Source: JADCCX01 sp031431475 (GTDB taxonomy: Bacteria > Pseudomonadota > Alphaproteobacteria > Rhizobiales > Beijerinckiaceae). Taken from it: a DNA stretch of 64,000 bases. The DNA is taken from the NCBI GenBank assembly GCA_031431475.1, contig JANPDL010000008.1:18277-82276 (forward strand), given 5' to 3'. A program made the position numbers and the translations under genes. Below, piece after piece: positions 49,198 through 57,560 of the stretch (position 1 is its first letter; every line of letters begins with the position of its first letter). The notes beneath the pieces were generated by a model, which searched no databases, was not told where the DNA came from, and was given only the letters and a program-made list of their open reading frames with translations.

Positions 49198-52100
49198 TTA
49201 CAGCGACCGCTTGATCTCCTCGACGCGGTAGCACTCGATAACGTCGCCCGCGCGCATGTCTTCGTACTTCTCGAAGGCCATGCCGCATTCCTGGCCGACA
49301 TTAACCTCCTTGACCTCGTCCTTGAAGCGCTTGAGGGTCTTGAGAGTGCCTTCGTGGATGACGACGTTGTCGCGGATGAGACGCACGCCCGCGCCGCGTT
49401 CCACCTTGCCGTCGGTGATGATGCAGCCCGCCACCTTGCCGACCTTGGTGATGTTGAACACCTCCTGGATGCGGGCGTTGCCCAGCGTGGTCTCGCGCAA
49501 GGTTGGCGCGAGCAGGCCGGACATCGCGAGTTTGATGTCGTCCACCAGATCATAGATGATGTTGTAGTAGCGGATTTCGACGCCCGCCCGATCAGCAGCC
49601 TCGCGGCCTTCCTTGTGGGCGCGGACATTGAAGCCCAGAATCACGGCACCGGTGGCGTTCGCCAGCGTCACATCGGATTCTGTAATACCACCAACGCCCG
49701 AATGGATGATGCGTGCAGCCACTTCCTCTGTGCCAAGCTTGTCCAGCGAACCCGCGATGGCTTCCACCGAACCCTGCACGTCTCCCTTGATGAGCAGCGG
49801 GAATTCCTTTTTCCCCGCCACCTTGATCTGGCTCATCATGTCGGCGAGCGAGCGGGTCGCACCGGCAGTGCGGGCCACAATCTTGTCGCGCTTCTGGCGG
49901 ACACGATACGCCGTGATCTCGCGGGCGCGGGCTTCTGTCTCCACGACAGCCACGCGATCACCTGCTTCGGGTGCCGCCTGGAAACCGAGGATTTCGACCG
50001 GTGCCGATGGACCAGCGAATTCTACATTCGTGCCCTTGTCATTGACGAGAGCGCGGATGCGGCCCCATTCCGAGCCCGCCACGACGATATCACCGTGGAT
50101 CAGCGTGCCGCGCTGCACAAGCACGGTTGCCACTGGACCACGACCGCGATCCAGCTTGGCTTCGATCACGCTGCCTTCGGCCAGACGATCCGGGTTGGCC
50201 TTGAGATCCAGCACTTCGGCCTGCAACTGGATCAGTTCCAGCAGCTTGTCGAGATTCTGGCCTGTTTTGGCCGATAGCTCCACCTCGATGGTGTCGCCAC
50301 CCATGCTCTCCACCTGTACATCATATTGCAGGAGATCGGTCTTGACCTTCTCAGGCTTTGAATCCGGCAGGTCGATCTTGTTGATCGCCACGATCATCGG
50401 CACCTTGGCAGCTTTGGCGTGGTTGATCGCCTCGATAGTCTGCGGCATGACCGAATCGTTGGCCGCAACCACCAGAACCACGATATCCGTCACCTTGGCG
50501 CCACGGGCACGCATGGCCGTGAAGGCTGCATGGCCCGGCGTATCGATGAAGGTGAGCAGGCCGCCCAGCGGCGATGTCACCTGATAGGCACCGATATGCT
50601 GCGTGATGCCGCCTGCTTCGCCGGACACAACATTGGTCTTGCGGATGGCGTCCAGCAGCGAGGTCTTGCCGTGGTCGACGTGACCCATGATGGTAATGAC
50701 CGGCGGGCGATAGCGCAGGGTCTCTTCGGGATCAGGCACATCGAAGAGGCCTTCCTCGACATCGGACTCTGAAACGCGCTTGACCGTATGGCCCATTTCC
50801 TCGGCGATCAGCTGGGCCGTATCTGCATCGACCATATCGGTGATCTTGTGCATCTGGCCCTGCTTCATCAGCATGCGGATGATATCGACACCGCGCTCCG
50901 ACATGCGGTTCGCGAGTTCCTGGATGGTGATCGTCTCCGGCAGAATGACCTCGCGGAAGACCTTTTCCTTCTGCTCTTCCTGTCCGCCCTTCATGCGCTG
51001 TACGCGGCGGCGATAGGCCGCAACGGAGCGTGTGCGCTCTTCCCCGGTAGCGAAGGCGTTGCCGACAGTCAGGCGACCACGGTCACGGCTCTCTGCCCCT
51101 TTGGTCGGACGCTCGGTTTTGACGACGCCGCCCAGCTTGTTGCCACGCTTTGCCGCCAGACCTTCGAGGTCCATGATGGCGTCACGTGACGAACGGCTGG
51201 CACCACTGCCCGGAGGGGCGGTACGCCGATTTTCCTGAATAAGCGGCTCTTCGGGCGCGGATGGCGCACGGCCGAAGCCGAAACGGGCCGGACCAGCGCT
51301 ACCGCCACCGGGAGGACGCGGCCCACGGTCACCAAACCCGCCGCTGCCAAATCCGCCCGGTCTTGCGCTACTACTGCGATCACCGCCGGGTCCACCAGCA
51401 GGGCGTGGGCCACGGTCTGGAAAGCCACCAGCGGGACGCGGTCCACGGTCAGCGAAGCCACTTGGTCGCGGGCCGCGGTCACCTTCCGGGCGCGGGCCAC
51501 GATCACCAAAGCCACTTGCTCCGGCAGGACGTGGCCTGTCGCCAAATCCACCTGGAGGACGCGGTGCGCGATCACCAAAACCACCGGTTCTGGGCGGACC
51601 ACGATCACTATCCGTACGGGGAGCGCGATCGGCATATCCTTCTGTGCTGCGCTGGGGACGATCACCGGCAGGTGGCCTCGGGCTGTCCAGCCGTGGCGGC
51701 CGGTCACCATAGGCGCGCGGTGCATCGAAGCGCGGGCCGTCAGCGGGGCGTGCAGCACGTGGCTCTTCGCCCAGACGGCGCACGGCTTCCTGCTGACCAC
51801 GCCGTTTCAGTTCATCCTCGCGGTAGCGGCGATCTTCTTCGTCGCGCTTGCGCGCTTCTGCGGCATCACGTTCACGCTGCTCGGTGTCCTGCCGCGCATC
51901 GCGCTGGCGGGCATCTTGCTCGGCATTCTTGCGCGCATCTTCCTCACCCCGTGCCGCATCCATCAATACGGCCTGACGCGCGTTCTGCTCGCTCTCGGAC
52001 AAGGTGCGCAGCACCATGCCACCGGATGCGGGGCGCTGTTGCAGTGCTGGCTTCAGCGAAACCGGTGCTCCTGCCTTGGCCTCAGGACCGCCAAAGACCT

Positions 52101-52302
52101 GCTGCTGCTCACGGCCCTGATTGCCCATGGGCATCGGCGCGCGGCGCTTGACGACTTCCACGGCAACCGTCTTTGATCGGCCGTGCGAGAAGCTCTGGCG
52201 CACGGTTCCTGCGCCGCCATCGGTCGGCCGCGGCTTCAGAGACAGCGTTGCCTTGCCAGGTACGCTCAGTGTCTTGTCGCCGGGGGTGTTGGGATCGCTC
52301 AT
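49198..52302 (-). CDS. infB: Translation initiation factor IF-2
   Basis: IF-2 brings fMet-tRNA to the 30S subunit. At 1034 residues it has the long alphaproteobacterial form: an N-terminal IF2-associated region, a charged segment (EEDARKNAEQDARQRDARQD, about 120-185), a Gly/Arg/Pro-rich repeat region (about 200-345, many GDRGPRP units), the IF2_N domain, then the G domain with GHVDHGKTSLLDAI (about 540), DTPGHAAF and NKIDLPD, and domains II-IV. The core is intact. The disordered repeat region is the only unusual part. Confidence 0.97.
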   Translation of the reverse strand: MSDPNTPGDKTLSVPGKATLSLKPRPTDGGAGTVRQSFSHGRSKTVAVEVVKRRAPMPMGNQGREQQQVFGGPEAKAGAPVSLKPALQQRPASGGMVLRTLSESEQNARQAVLMDAARGEEDARKNAEQDARQRDARQDTEQRERDAAEARKRDEEDRRYREDELKRRGQQEAVRRLGEEPRAARPADGPRFDAPRAYGDRPPRLDSPRPPAGDRPQRSTEGYADRAPRTDSDRGPPRTGGFGDRAPRPPGGFGDRPRPAGASGFGDRGPRPEGDRGPRPSGFADRGPRPAGGFPDRGPRPAGGPGGDRSSSARPGGFGSGGFGDRGPRPPGGGSAGPARFGFGRAPSAPEEPLIQENRRTAPPGSGASRSSRDAIMDLEGLAAKRGNKLGGVVKTERPTKGAESRDRGRLTVGNAFATGEERTRSVAAYRRRVQRMKGGQEEQKEKVFREVILPETITIQELANRMSERGVDIIRMLMKQGQMHKITDMVDADTAQLIAEEMGHTVKRVSESDVEEGLFDVPDPEETLRYRPPVITIMGHVDHGKTSLLDAIRKTNVVSGEAGGITQHIGAYQVTSPLGGLLTFIDTPGHAAFTAMRARGAKVTDIVVLVVAANDSVMPQTIEAINHAKAAKVPMIVAINKIDLPDSKPEKVKTDLLQYDVQVESMGGDTIEVELSAKTGQNLDKLLELIQLQAEVLDLKANPDRLAEGSVIEAKLDRGRGPVATVLVQRGTLIHGDIVVAGSEWGRIRALVNDKGTNVEFAGPSAPVEILGFQAAPEAGDRVAVVETEARAREITAYRVRQKRDKIVARTAGATRSLADMMSQIKVAGKKEFPLLIKGDVQGSVEAIAGSLDKLGTEEVAARIIHSGVGGITESDVTLANATGAVILGFNVRAHKEGREAADRAGVEIRYYNIIYDLVDDIKLAMSGLLAPTLRETTLGNARIQEVFNITKVGKVAGCIITDGKVERGAGVRLIRDNVVIHEGTLKTLKRFKDEVKEVNVGQECGMAFEKYEDMRAGDVIECYRVEEIKRSL

Positions 52303-52351
52303 CCAGTTCGCCGTCCTAAATCTTGTCTGTCATGTGAACTTGCCGGTGCTG

Positions 52352-53035
52352 TCAGACCTGTCGGCCGTCCAGCACCAAAGGGCCGGTCGATGCGGAGTGT
52401 GTGTCCGCATCCGGCCCAGTTTCAGTCAAGGCGCCATGCCGGTAATTTTCCAGCCTCTGGCACCTTTTCATGAAGGCATCGCAGGCGGAACCCGCCAGCA
52501 ACGCGGCGTGTATGGCATTTTCCCGGCCCAATGCCAAATCCAATTCGTAGCTCGCAAAGGATGAAAAGACCGGAATCGCTGTCTCTCCATGGTTGTTTCG
52601 CTTTACGGCCTGCAAAATCTTCCGCCGACCATCTTCGCCACCGTCATGGGCTGCGACAATGGCGCTGACATTGCCCTTGCCGATGGCCGCTTCAACCTTG
52701 GCGAATCCGGTGATGACCACCCCTGCCTTGTTCGCCATCGCGAGGGACTGACGCGCATCTGCAGTCAGTAATGTATCAACCTGATCCAGCAGATCGGGCG
52801 GCGTGACAACGGGCTGCTTCAGGCTGCGCGCAAAACTCTTCCTGCGGATGGCCTCGGCCAGTGCGACGCGCGTCCCGGTAACCCAGACGCCACGCCCCGG
52901 CAATTTGGCGCGAATATCCGGTGTGAGTCTTGTCTCAGCATCCAGCACAAACCGGATGAGTGCCGCAACAGGCAGAACCAGCCGCGTTGCCACGCAGGTC
53001 CGGTTAGGTCCCTTTTCCTCGTCGCCGTCGCGCAC
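52352..53035 (-). CDS. YlxR (DUF448)-family RNA-binding protein with L7Ae-like domain
   Basis: A 227-residue protein. The N-terminal YlxR domain carries NRTCVATR (the R-x-C-V-x-x-R motif, residues 11-18), then AALIRFVLD and LPGRGVWVTG. A second domain resembling ribosomal L7Ae follows (LLTADARQSLAMANKAGVVI at about 88-107, then a GKGNVSAIVAAHD strand). This two-domain form is typical of alphaproteobacteria and may bind RNA. The start is GTG at 53035, 28 bases after nusA. The C-terminal ~40 residues are variable. Confidence 0.88.
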   Translation of the reverse strand: MRDGDEEKGPNRTCVATRLVLPVAALIRFVLDAETRLTPDIRAKLPGRGVWVTGTRVALAEAIRRKSFARSLKQPVVTPPDLLDQVDTLLTADARQSLAMANKAGVVITGFAKVEAAIGKGNVSAIVAAHDGGEDGRRKILQAVKRNNHGETAIPVFSSFASYELDLALGRENAIHAALLAGSACDAFMKRCQRLENYRHGALTETGPDADTHSASTGPLVLDGRQV

Positions 53036-53063
53036 GCTGGTTCTGCTCCCGCCTTACATCGGG

Positions 53064-54650
53064 TTACTCGGCAGCCGCGTCAGCCGACGCTTCTTCTGCC
53101 ACAGGAGCCTCGATCCAGCCTGCCTTGACGCGTGCTGACATGATCATCGACTCGCAATCGTCGCGTCCAAGATCGAATCCGTCGAGGAATCCGGCCATGC
53201 GCACATTCTGGTTATCCTTGCGCTCGGTCCAGCCCGCCAGATCATCGGTCGCACAGCCCGCGAGATCCTCGATGCTCTTCACATCGTTCTCGCCAAGCTT
53301 GACCATGATGGCACTTGTGACGCCTTCGACGTCACGCAGTTCATCGAGCACGCCAAGTGTCTTTCGCTTGCCGTCGAATTCTGCCTCGATGGCATCGAGA
53401 TATTCCTGCGCACGCCGCTTGATCTCGATTGCTGTATCATCATCGAACCCGTCGATGGAGTTGAGCTCTGAATCATCCGAGTATGCCAGTTCTTCGACCG
53501 TGCGGAAGCCTTCTGAGGCGAGCAGCTGCCCCACGACTTCATCAACGTTCAGCGCTTCCATGAAGATCTGAGTGCGGCTCAGGAATTCCTTCTGGCGGCG
53601 CTCACTCTCTTCGGCTTCCGTCAGGATGTCGATATCCCAGCCCGTAAGCTGCGATGCCAGACGCACGTTCTGGCCACGGCGACCGATGGCGAGCGACAGC
53701 TGCTCGTCGGGCACAACCACCTCGATGCGCTCGGAATCCTCATCCAGAACAACCTTGGCCACTTCGGCAGGTTGCAGCGCATTGACGATGAAAGTCGCCA
53801 CATCCTCGGACCAGGGGATGATATCGATCTTCTCGCCCTGCAATTCACCGACCACGGCCTGCACGCGAGAGCCGCGCATGCCGACACAGGCACCGACGGG
53901 ATCGATCGAGGAATCGCGGCTGATCACGGCGATCTTGGCGCGTGAACCCGGATCGCGGGCAACGGCTTTCACGGTGATGATGCCGTCATAGATCTCGGGC
54001 ACTTCCTGGCCGAAGAGCTTGGCCATGAACTGCGGATGGGTGCGCGACAGGAACACCTGGGGTCCGCGCTGTTCGCGGCGGACATCATAGAGATAGCAGC
54101 GGATGCGATCACCCGGACGGAACATCTCGCGCGGGATCAATTCATCGCGCCGAACAACGGCTTCCGACTTGCCAAGATCGACGATGACATTGCCGTATTC
54201 GACGCGCTTGACCGTGCCGTTGACGATATCACCGATGCGATCCTTGTATTCGTCGTACTGGCGCTCGCGCTCGGCATCGCGGACCTTCTGAACGATGACC
54301 TGTTTGGCTGACTGGGCCGCGATACGGCCGAAATCGAAGGGGGGCAATGTTTCCGCGATGGCATCGCCGACCTGAGCCGCCGGATTGCGGCGGCGCGCGT
54401 CCACAAGGGTGATCTCGCGGGAATCGTTGTCGATCTGCTCAACCACATGCAGGTGGCGCGACAGGCGCAATTCGCCTGTTTTGGCGTCGATCTGGGCATG
54501 CACGTCGGTTTCCGCGCCGTAGCGCGACCGTGCTGCCTTGGCGATGGCGTCTTCCATCGCCTCGATCACGACGGATCGTTCGATCTGCTTTTCGCGGGCG
54601 ACCGCATCGGCGATCTGCAGAAGTTCCAGTCTGTTGGCGCTGATTGCCAT
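53064..54650 (-). CDS. nusA: Transcription termination/antitermination protein NusA
   Basis: NusA binds RNA polymerase and modulates pausing and termination. The 528-residue protein shows an N-terminal polymerase-binding domain (EKQIERSVVIEAMEDAIAKA), an S1 domain (NGTVKRVEYGNVIVDLGKSE), two KH domains (DPVGACVGMRGSRVQAVVGE and LAIGRRGQNVRLASQLTGWD), then helix-hairpin-helix repeats in the C-terminus and an acidic/alanine tail (EEASADAAAE). It lies 50 bases after rimP. Confidence 0.97.
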   Translation of the reverse strand: MAISANRLELLQIADAVAREKQIERSVVIEAMEDAIAKAARSRYGAETDVHAQIDAKTGELRLSRHLHVVEQIDNDSREITLVDARRRNPAAQVGDAIAETLPPFDFGRIAAQSAKQVIVQKVRDAERERQYDEYKDRIGDIVNGTVKRVEYGNVIVDLGKSEAVVRRDELIPREMFRPGDRIRCYLYDVRREQRGPQVFLSRTHPQFMAKLFGQEVPEIYDGIITVKAVARDPGSRAKIAVISRDSSIDPVGACVGMRGSRVQAVVGELQGEKIDIIPWSEDVATFIVNALQPAEVAKVVLDEDSERIEVVVPDEQLSLAIGRRGQNVRLASQLTGWDIDILTEAEESERRQKEFLSRTQIFMEALNVDEVVGQLLASEGFRTVEELAYSDDSELNSIDGFDDDTAIEIKRRAQEYLDAIEAEFDGKRKTLGVLDELRDVEGVTSAIMVKLGENDVKSIEDLAGCATDDLAGWTERKDNQNVRMAGFLDGFDLGRDDCESMIMSARVKAGWIEAPVAEEASADAAAE

Positions 54651-54700
54651 CGTCTCGTCTCCTCAGTTCAATCCAGAATTGTAAGTTGATTACAAGAAGG

Positions 54701-55351
54701 TCAGTTCATGCCGTGATTGTCTTGCCTGCGCTTGTCCGGCTTGCGGGCAGGTTTCTTGTCTTTTGGGGCCATCTTGGGCGCACTGCCCTTGTTGGTTCCT
54801 GCTTTTGATCCGGCAGCTGGCTTGGGCTGACGTCCCAGCGCGGCATCGACCAGTGCATCGGTCAGCACCAGCCGCGCCTCGGACATATCGGCAATGGGCA
54901 AGGGACAATCCACGAGCTCGCCTGCTTTCGCATCGGGGCGGCGGACAGTGGCTGTTGCTGCATCTGAAGCCACCAATTCCCCGCGATAGCGCTTCCGGCC
55001 ATGGGCCGGGACTGCCATCTCGACGCGGATTTCGTGGCCGATCCAGCGGGCGAAATCCACGGCGCGCACCAGCGGGCGGTCAATGCCGGGTGACGAGATT
55101 TCGAGATGATAGGGCCGGTCCATGGGGTCTTCGACATCCATAACCGGCGAAATCGCGCGACTTACAGCCTCGCAATCATCGACGCCCATCGTACCATCGG
55201 CCTTTTCGGCCATGATCTGCAAGGTGCAGCCGTTCTGGCCGGAAATTTTCACCCGCACCAGACGATAGCCGACGTCTGCGATGGCAGGCGCGACAATGGT
55301 CGCGACGCGCGCGGCAATTCCTGTTTCGAGGATGAGCCTTGGCTCGTCCAT
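54701..55351 (-). CDS. rimP: Ribosome maturation factor RimP
   Basis: RimP helps assemble the 30S subunit. The 216-residue protein has an alpha/beta N-terminal domain with VAPAIADVGYRLVRVKISGQ (about residues 20-39), GVDDCEAVSRAISPVMDVED and HLEISSPGIDRPLVRAVDFA, then the Sm-like C-terminal domain (RKRYRGELVASDAA), and a lysine-rich tail of about 45 residues. The ATG at 55351 follows CAGGAGACACC. It is the first gene of the nusA operon, with an intrinsic terminator 35 bases upstream of its start. Confidence 0.95.
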   Translation of the reverse strand: MDEPRLILETGIAARVATIVAPAIADVGYRLVRVKISGQNGCTLQIMAEKADGTMGVDDCEAVSRAISPVMDVEDPMDRPYHLEISSPGIDRPLVRAVDFARWIGHEIRVEMAVPAHGRKRYRGELVASDAATATVRRPDAKAGELVDCPLPIADMSEARLVLTDALVDAALGRQPKPAAGSKAGTNKGSAPKMAPKDKKPARKPDKRRQDNHGMN

Positions 55352-55385
55352 GGTGTCTCCTGGAGCTTCAGGACAATTGGCCAAT

Positions 55386-55415
55386 AAAAAAGAGCGGGTC
55401 CCGAAGGGCCCACTC
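55386..55415 (-). terminator. Strong intrinsic terminator in the leader upstream of rimP
   Basis: Read on the minus strand: GAGTGGGCCC, loop TTCG, GGACCCGCTC, then six T (55391-55386). The ten-position stem has one G-U pair and one mismatch. It ends just before rimP on the same strand, so it either terminates a short leader/small RNA or is an attenuator. Confidence 0.85.
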
Positions 55416-55683
55416 TCATCAAGCGATCAATCGCGCAATAAGGTCTGTAATCATTCAATGCCCCAATGCGGGACTTTTTTCAAGTCTTTTTCGCTGATCC
55501 ACGCAAACTGCATGCCCTAAGGTAACTTGCTGGTGAGAGTTATAAAGTAAGTTGGTAATGTAATGATCGATAAAGGCATCGGACAGCGGCGATAAGGGGC
55601 TGGCCGGAGAATGCTCTTTTGAGAGAGCGATACGTCAGGTGCGCGGGGCCCCAGACGGATTGCACAGTGGTTGGAGTTGCGTC
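55416..55683. other. 268-base intergenic leader/promoter region between rimP and the DUF2336 gene
   Basis: This gap, next to the rimP leader terminator, holds the candidate 20-codon minus-strand ORF and must contain both the nusA-operon promoter and the divergent promoter of the DUF2336 gene. A short stem GACTT/AAGTC lies within the ORF (minus strand, about 55476-55490). I see no tRNA; in E. coli the equivalent place carries tRNA metY. Confidence 0.5.
55451..55513 (-). CDS. Possible 20-residue leader peptide upstream of rimP
   Basis: ATG at 55513 opens a frame of 20 codons ending TGA at 55451. The peptide starts MQFAWISEKD and ends KKVPHWGIE, with two tryptophans. An in-frame TAG lies two codons before the ATG, and TTAGGG precedes it, a weak ribosome site. 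A TATAAC -10-like box is at 55545-55540 on the same strand. The ORF is followed by 35 bases and then the terminator upstream of rimP. It is not a Trp-run leader of the classical kind. I have no homologue in mind; the reading frame is visible, the function is inference. Confidence 0.35.
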   Translation of the reverse strand: MQFAWISEKDLKKVPHWGIE

Positions 55684-56778
55684 TTGTCTCAGTCTGCCCA
55701 TGCCCTGAACGATCTGAGGACGGCCTTTGCTGCAAAGGACGAGGCAGCGCGTGAATCTGCGGTCGACAAGATCACGGATCTCTTCGTCGCTGGTGCCCCC
55801 CAATTTTCCGAAAGCCATGTTGCGCTCTTTGATCAGGTGATCGGCCTTCTGGCCGAGGCCATAGAGATCCGGGCCCGTGCAAGATTGTCTGAAAGGCTGG
55901 CGGATGTTGAAAATTCACCACCTATTCTGGTGCGCAAGCTGTCACGGGACGAGATCGTCGTGGCGCGTCCCGTGCTTGCCCGATCGGCCCGGCTGACGGA
56001 CAAGGACCTCGTCGACGCGGCCCGGTTCGGTGGCCGGGATCATATGCTGGCAATATCCGAGCGACGCGATCTGGCGGAGCCGGTGACGGATGTCCTCGTG
56101 GAGGAGGGTGACCGCGTGGTCGTCAACGCCGTCGCCAGCAATCCCACGGCGCGCTTTTCTGCCAAGGGCTATGACGCACTGATCACCAGATCGCGGGCGG
56201 ATGATCTCCTGCAGGCTGCCCTCGGGCGTCGCAACGATATTCCCCAGCGGCACATGGCCGTCCTGTTCGAGCTTGCCAAAAAGGCGGCTCGCGAGCGCTT
56301 GCAGAATGATCATGGCGGCATTGCCCGCAAGACAGTCTCCGAAGCGGTGAATGCAAGCGCGCGTGATCTTGCGGCGGAAACAAGAGCACGATCAGAAGCC
56401 TACAAGCTGGCGGTTCAGCAGGTTTCTGCCTTGATGCAGGAGAACGCGCTGAGCGAGCCTGTATTGCTTGATTATGCCCGGCAGGGCATGGTGGATCACG
56501 CGGTGGTCGGGTTGTCCTACCTCAGCAAACTGCCTCTCGCGATGGCGGAGCGCGCTGTCGTATCGGCGGATACTGATGCACTGCTGATCATCAGTCGATC
56601 CATCAACATGGCCTGGACCACCGTGCGCGCGCTCTTTGCGATGCGGCAGCAACACAAGCCATCGTCCCGACAGCTTGAACAGTTGGCGGAGAGCTACGGC
56701 AAGCTCACACCCGCCACGGCCCAACGCGTTCTGCGCTTCCTGCATGCGCGTGAGAGCGCTGTTGCCGCGCGGACCTGA
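55684..56778 (+). CDS. DUF2336-domain protein
   Basis: A 364-residue all-helical cytoplasmic protein of the DUF2336 family, common in alphaproteobacteria and of unknown function; some members are thought to be associated with signalling or cell-envelope control. The segments LVRKLSRDEIVVARPVLARS and ILVR, then DLVDAARFGGRDHMLAISER are family-like. I chose the TTG at 55684 (SQSAHALNDLRTAF) because GGAG precedes it by seven bases; a GTG at 55639 would add 15 residues. It is oppositely oriented to its neighbours rimP and trmB and interrupts their usual adjacency. Confidence 0.78.
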   Translation: MSQSAHALNDLRTAFAAKDEAARESAVDKITDLFVAGAPQFSESHVALFDQVIGLLAEAIEIRARARLSERLADVENSPPILVRKLSRDEIVVARPVLARSARLTDKDLVDAARFGGRDHMLAISERRDLAEPVTDVLVEEGDRVVVNAVASNPTARFSAKGYDALITRSRADDLLQAALGRRNDIPQRHMAVLFELAKKAARERLQNDHGGIARKTVSEAVNASARDLAAETRARSEAYKLAVQQVSALMQENALSEPVLLDYARQGMVDHAVVGLSYLSKLPLAMAERAVVSADTDALLIISRSINMAWTTVRALFAMRQQHKPSSRQLEQLAESYGKLTPATAQRVLRFLHARESAVAART

Positions 56779-56784
56779 TGGCGC

Positions 56785-57483
56785 TCAGTCCATCGACCTG
56801 CGAAATGTCAGATAACTCGGGACGCGGCCTTCGTTGATGGCCTTGGCCTCGTACCGGGTGCCTGGCCAACCGTTATATGGCGTTGTCCAGTCCGGCGCAG
56901 CCGCGGCTTCCCATCGGAATTGGACCATTGGAATAATGCGCGCCAGCGTCCAACCCACATAGTCATCGATATCGCTGGCGAAGCGGAATATTCCGCCCGT
57001 CACCAGCGCCCGCGCAATCAAACCGAGCGATTCCTCCGAAACAAAGCGCCGCTTGCGCTGTCGCCGCTTGGGCCACGGATCGGCATAGAGCAGATCGATC
57101 TCGGCGATGGAGCCTGGAGACAGTTTCCGGAGCAGGCGTGTCGCATCCTCATCAAAAACGCGGATGTTGCCGATCCGGTGCTTGTCCACCTCCATCAAGA
57201 GCTTCGCCATGCCGTTGACGAAAGGCTCGACGCCGATGAAGCCAATATCCAGATTTTCCGTCGCACGGTGAACCAGATGTTCCCCACCACCAAAGCCGAT
57301 TTCGAGGCGGATGGTTTCTGGCGACGAAGGGAAAAGCGCGACCGGATCGAGCGTTTGCGGTCCAAGGTTGATCTTCAGCCGGGATAGCCCGTCCGCCCAA
57401 ACAATTGCCTGCGCCTTGCGCAGGGTTTTGCCCTTGGAACGACCAAAGAAGCGGCCGCGTTCAGGTGTTTCGGACGTGTCCAT
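56785..57483 (-). CDS. trmB: tRNA (guanine-N7)-methyltransferase
   Basis: TrmB methylates G46 in the tRNA variable loop. The 232-residue protein shows RLEIGFGGGEHLVHRATENL (about residues 55-74), GVEPFVNGMAKLLMEVD, and DPWPKRRQRKRRFVSEE (about 132-148), the tRNA-binding and active-site stretch. It is downstream of metK on the same strand with about 80 bases between; a hairpin is not obvious there. Confidence 0.95.
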   Translation of the reverse strand: MDTSETPERGRFFGRSKGKTLRKAQAIVWADGLSRLKINLGPQTLDPVALFPSSPETIRLEIGFGGGEHLVHRATENLDIGFIGVEPFVNGMAKLLMEVDKHRIGNIRVFDEDATRLLRKLSPGSIAEIDLLYADPWPKRRQRKRRFVSEESLGLIARALVTGGIFRFASDIDDYVGWTLARIIPMVQFRWEAAAAPDWTTPYNGWPGTRYEAKAINEGRVPSYLTFRRSMD

Positions 57484-57560
57484 GCCGCTGTCACTATCAA
57501 GAAAAAGGGCTGGCGCGAAAGCCAGCCCTTTGGTTCTTTTTGACCATTCTGCAGAGAATA

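Noticed and set aside
51261..52151. 296-codon open frame opposite the IF-2 repeat region
   Set aside because: Mirrors the GDRGPRP repeats of infB and is an artefact of the repeat composition.
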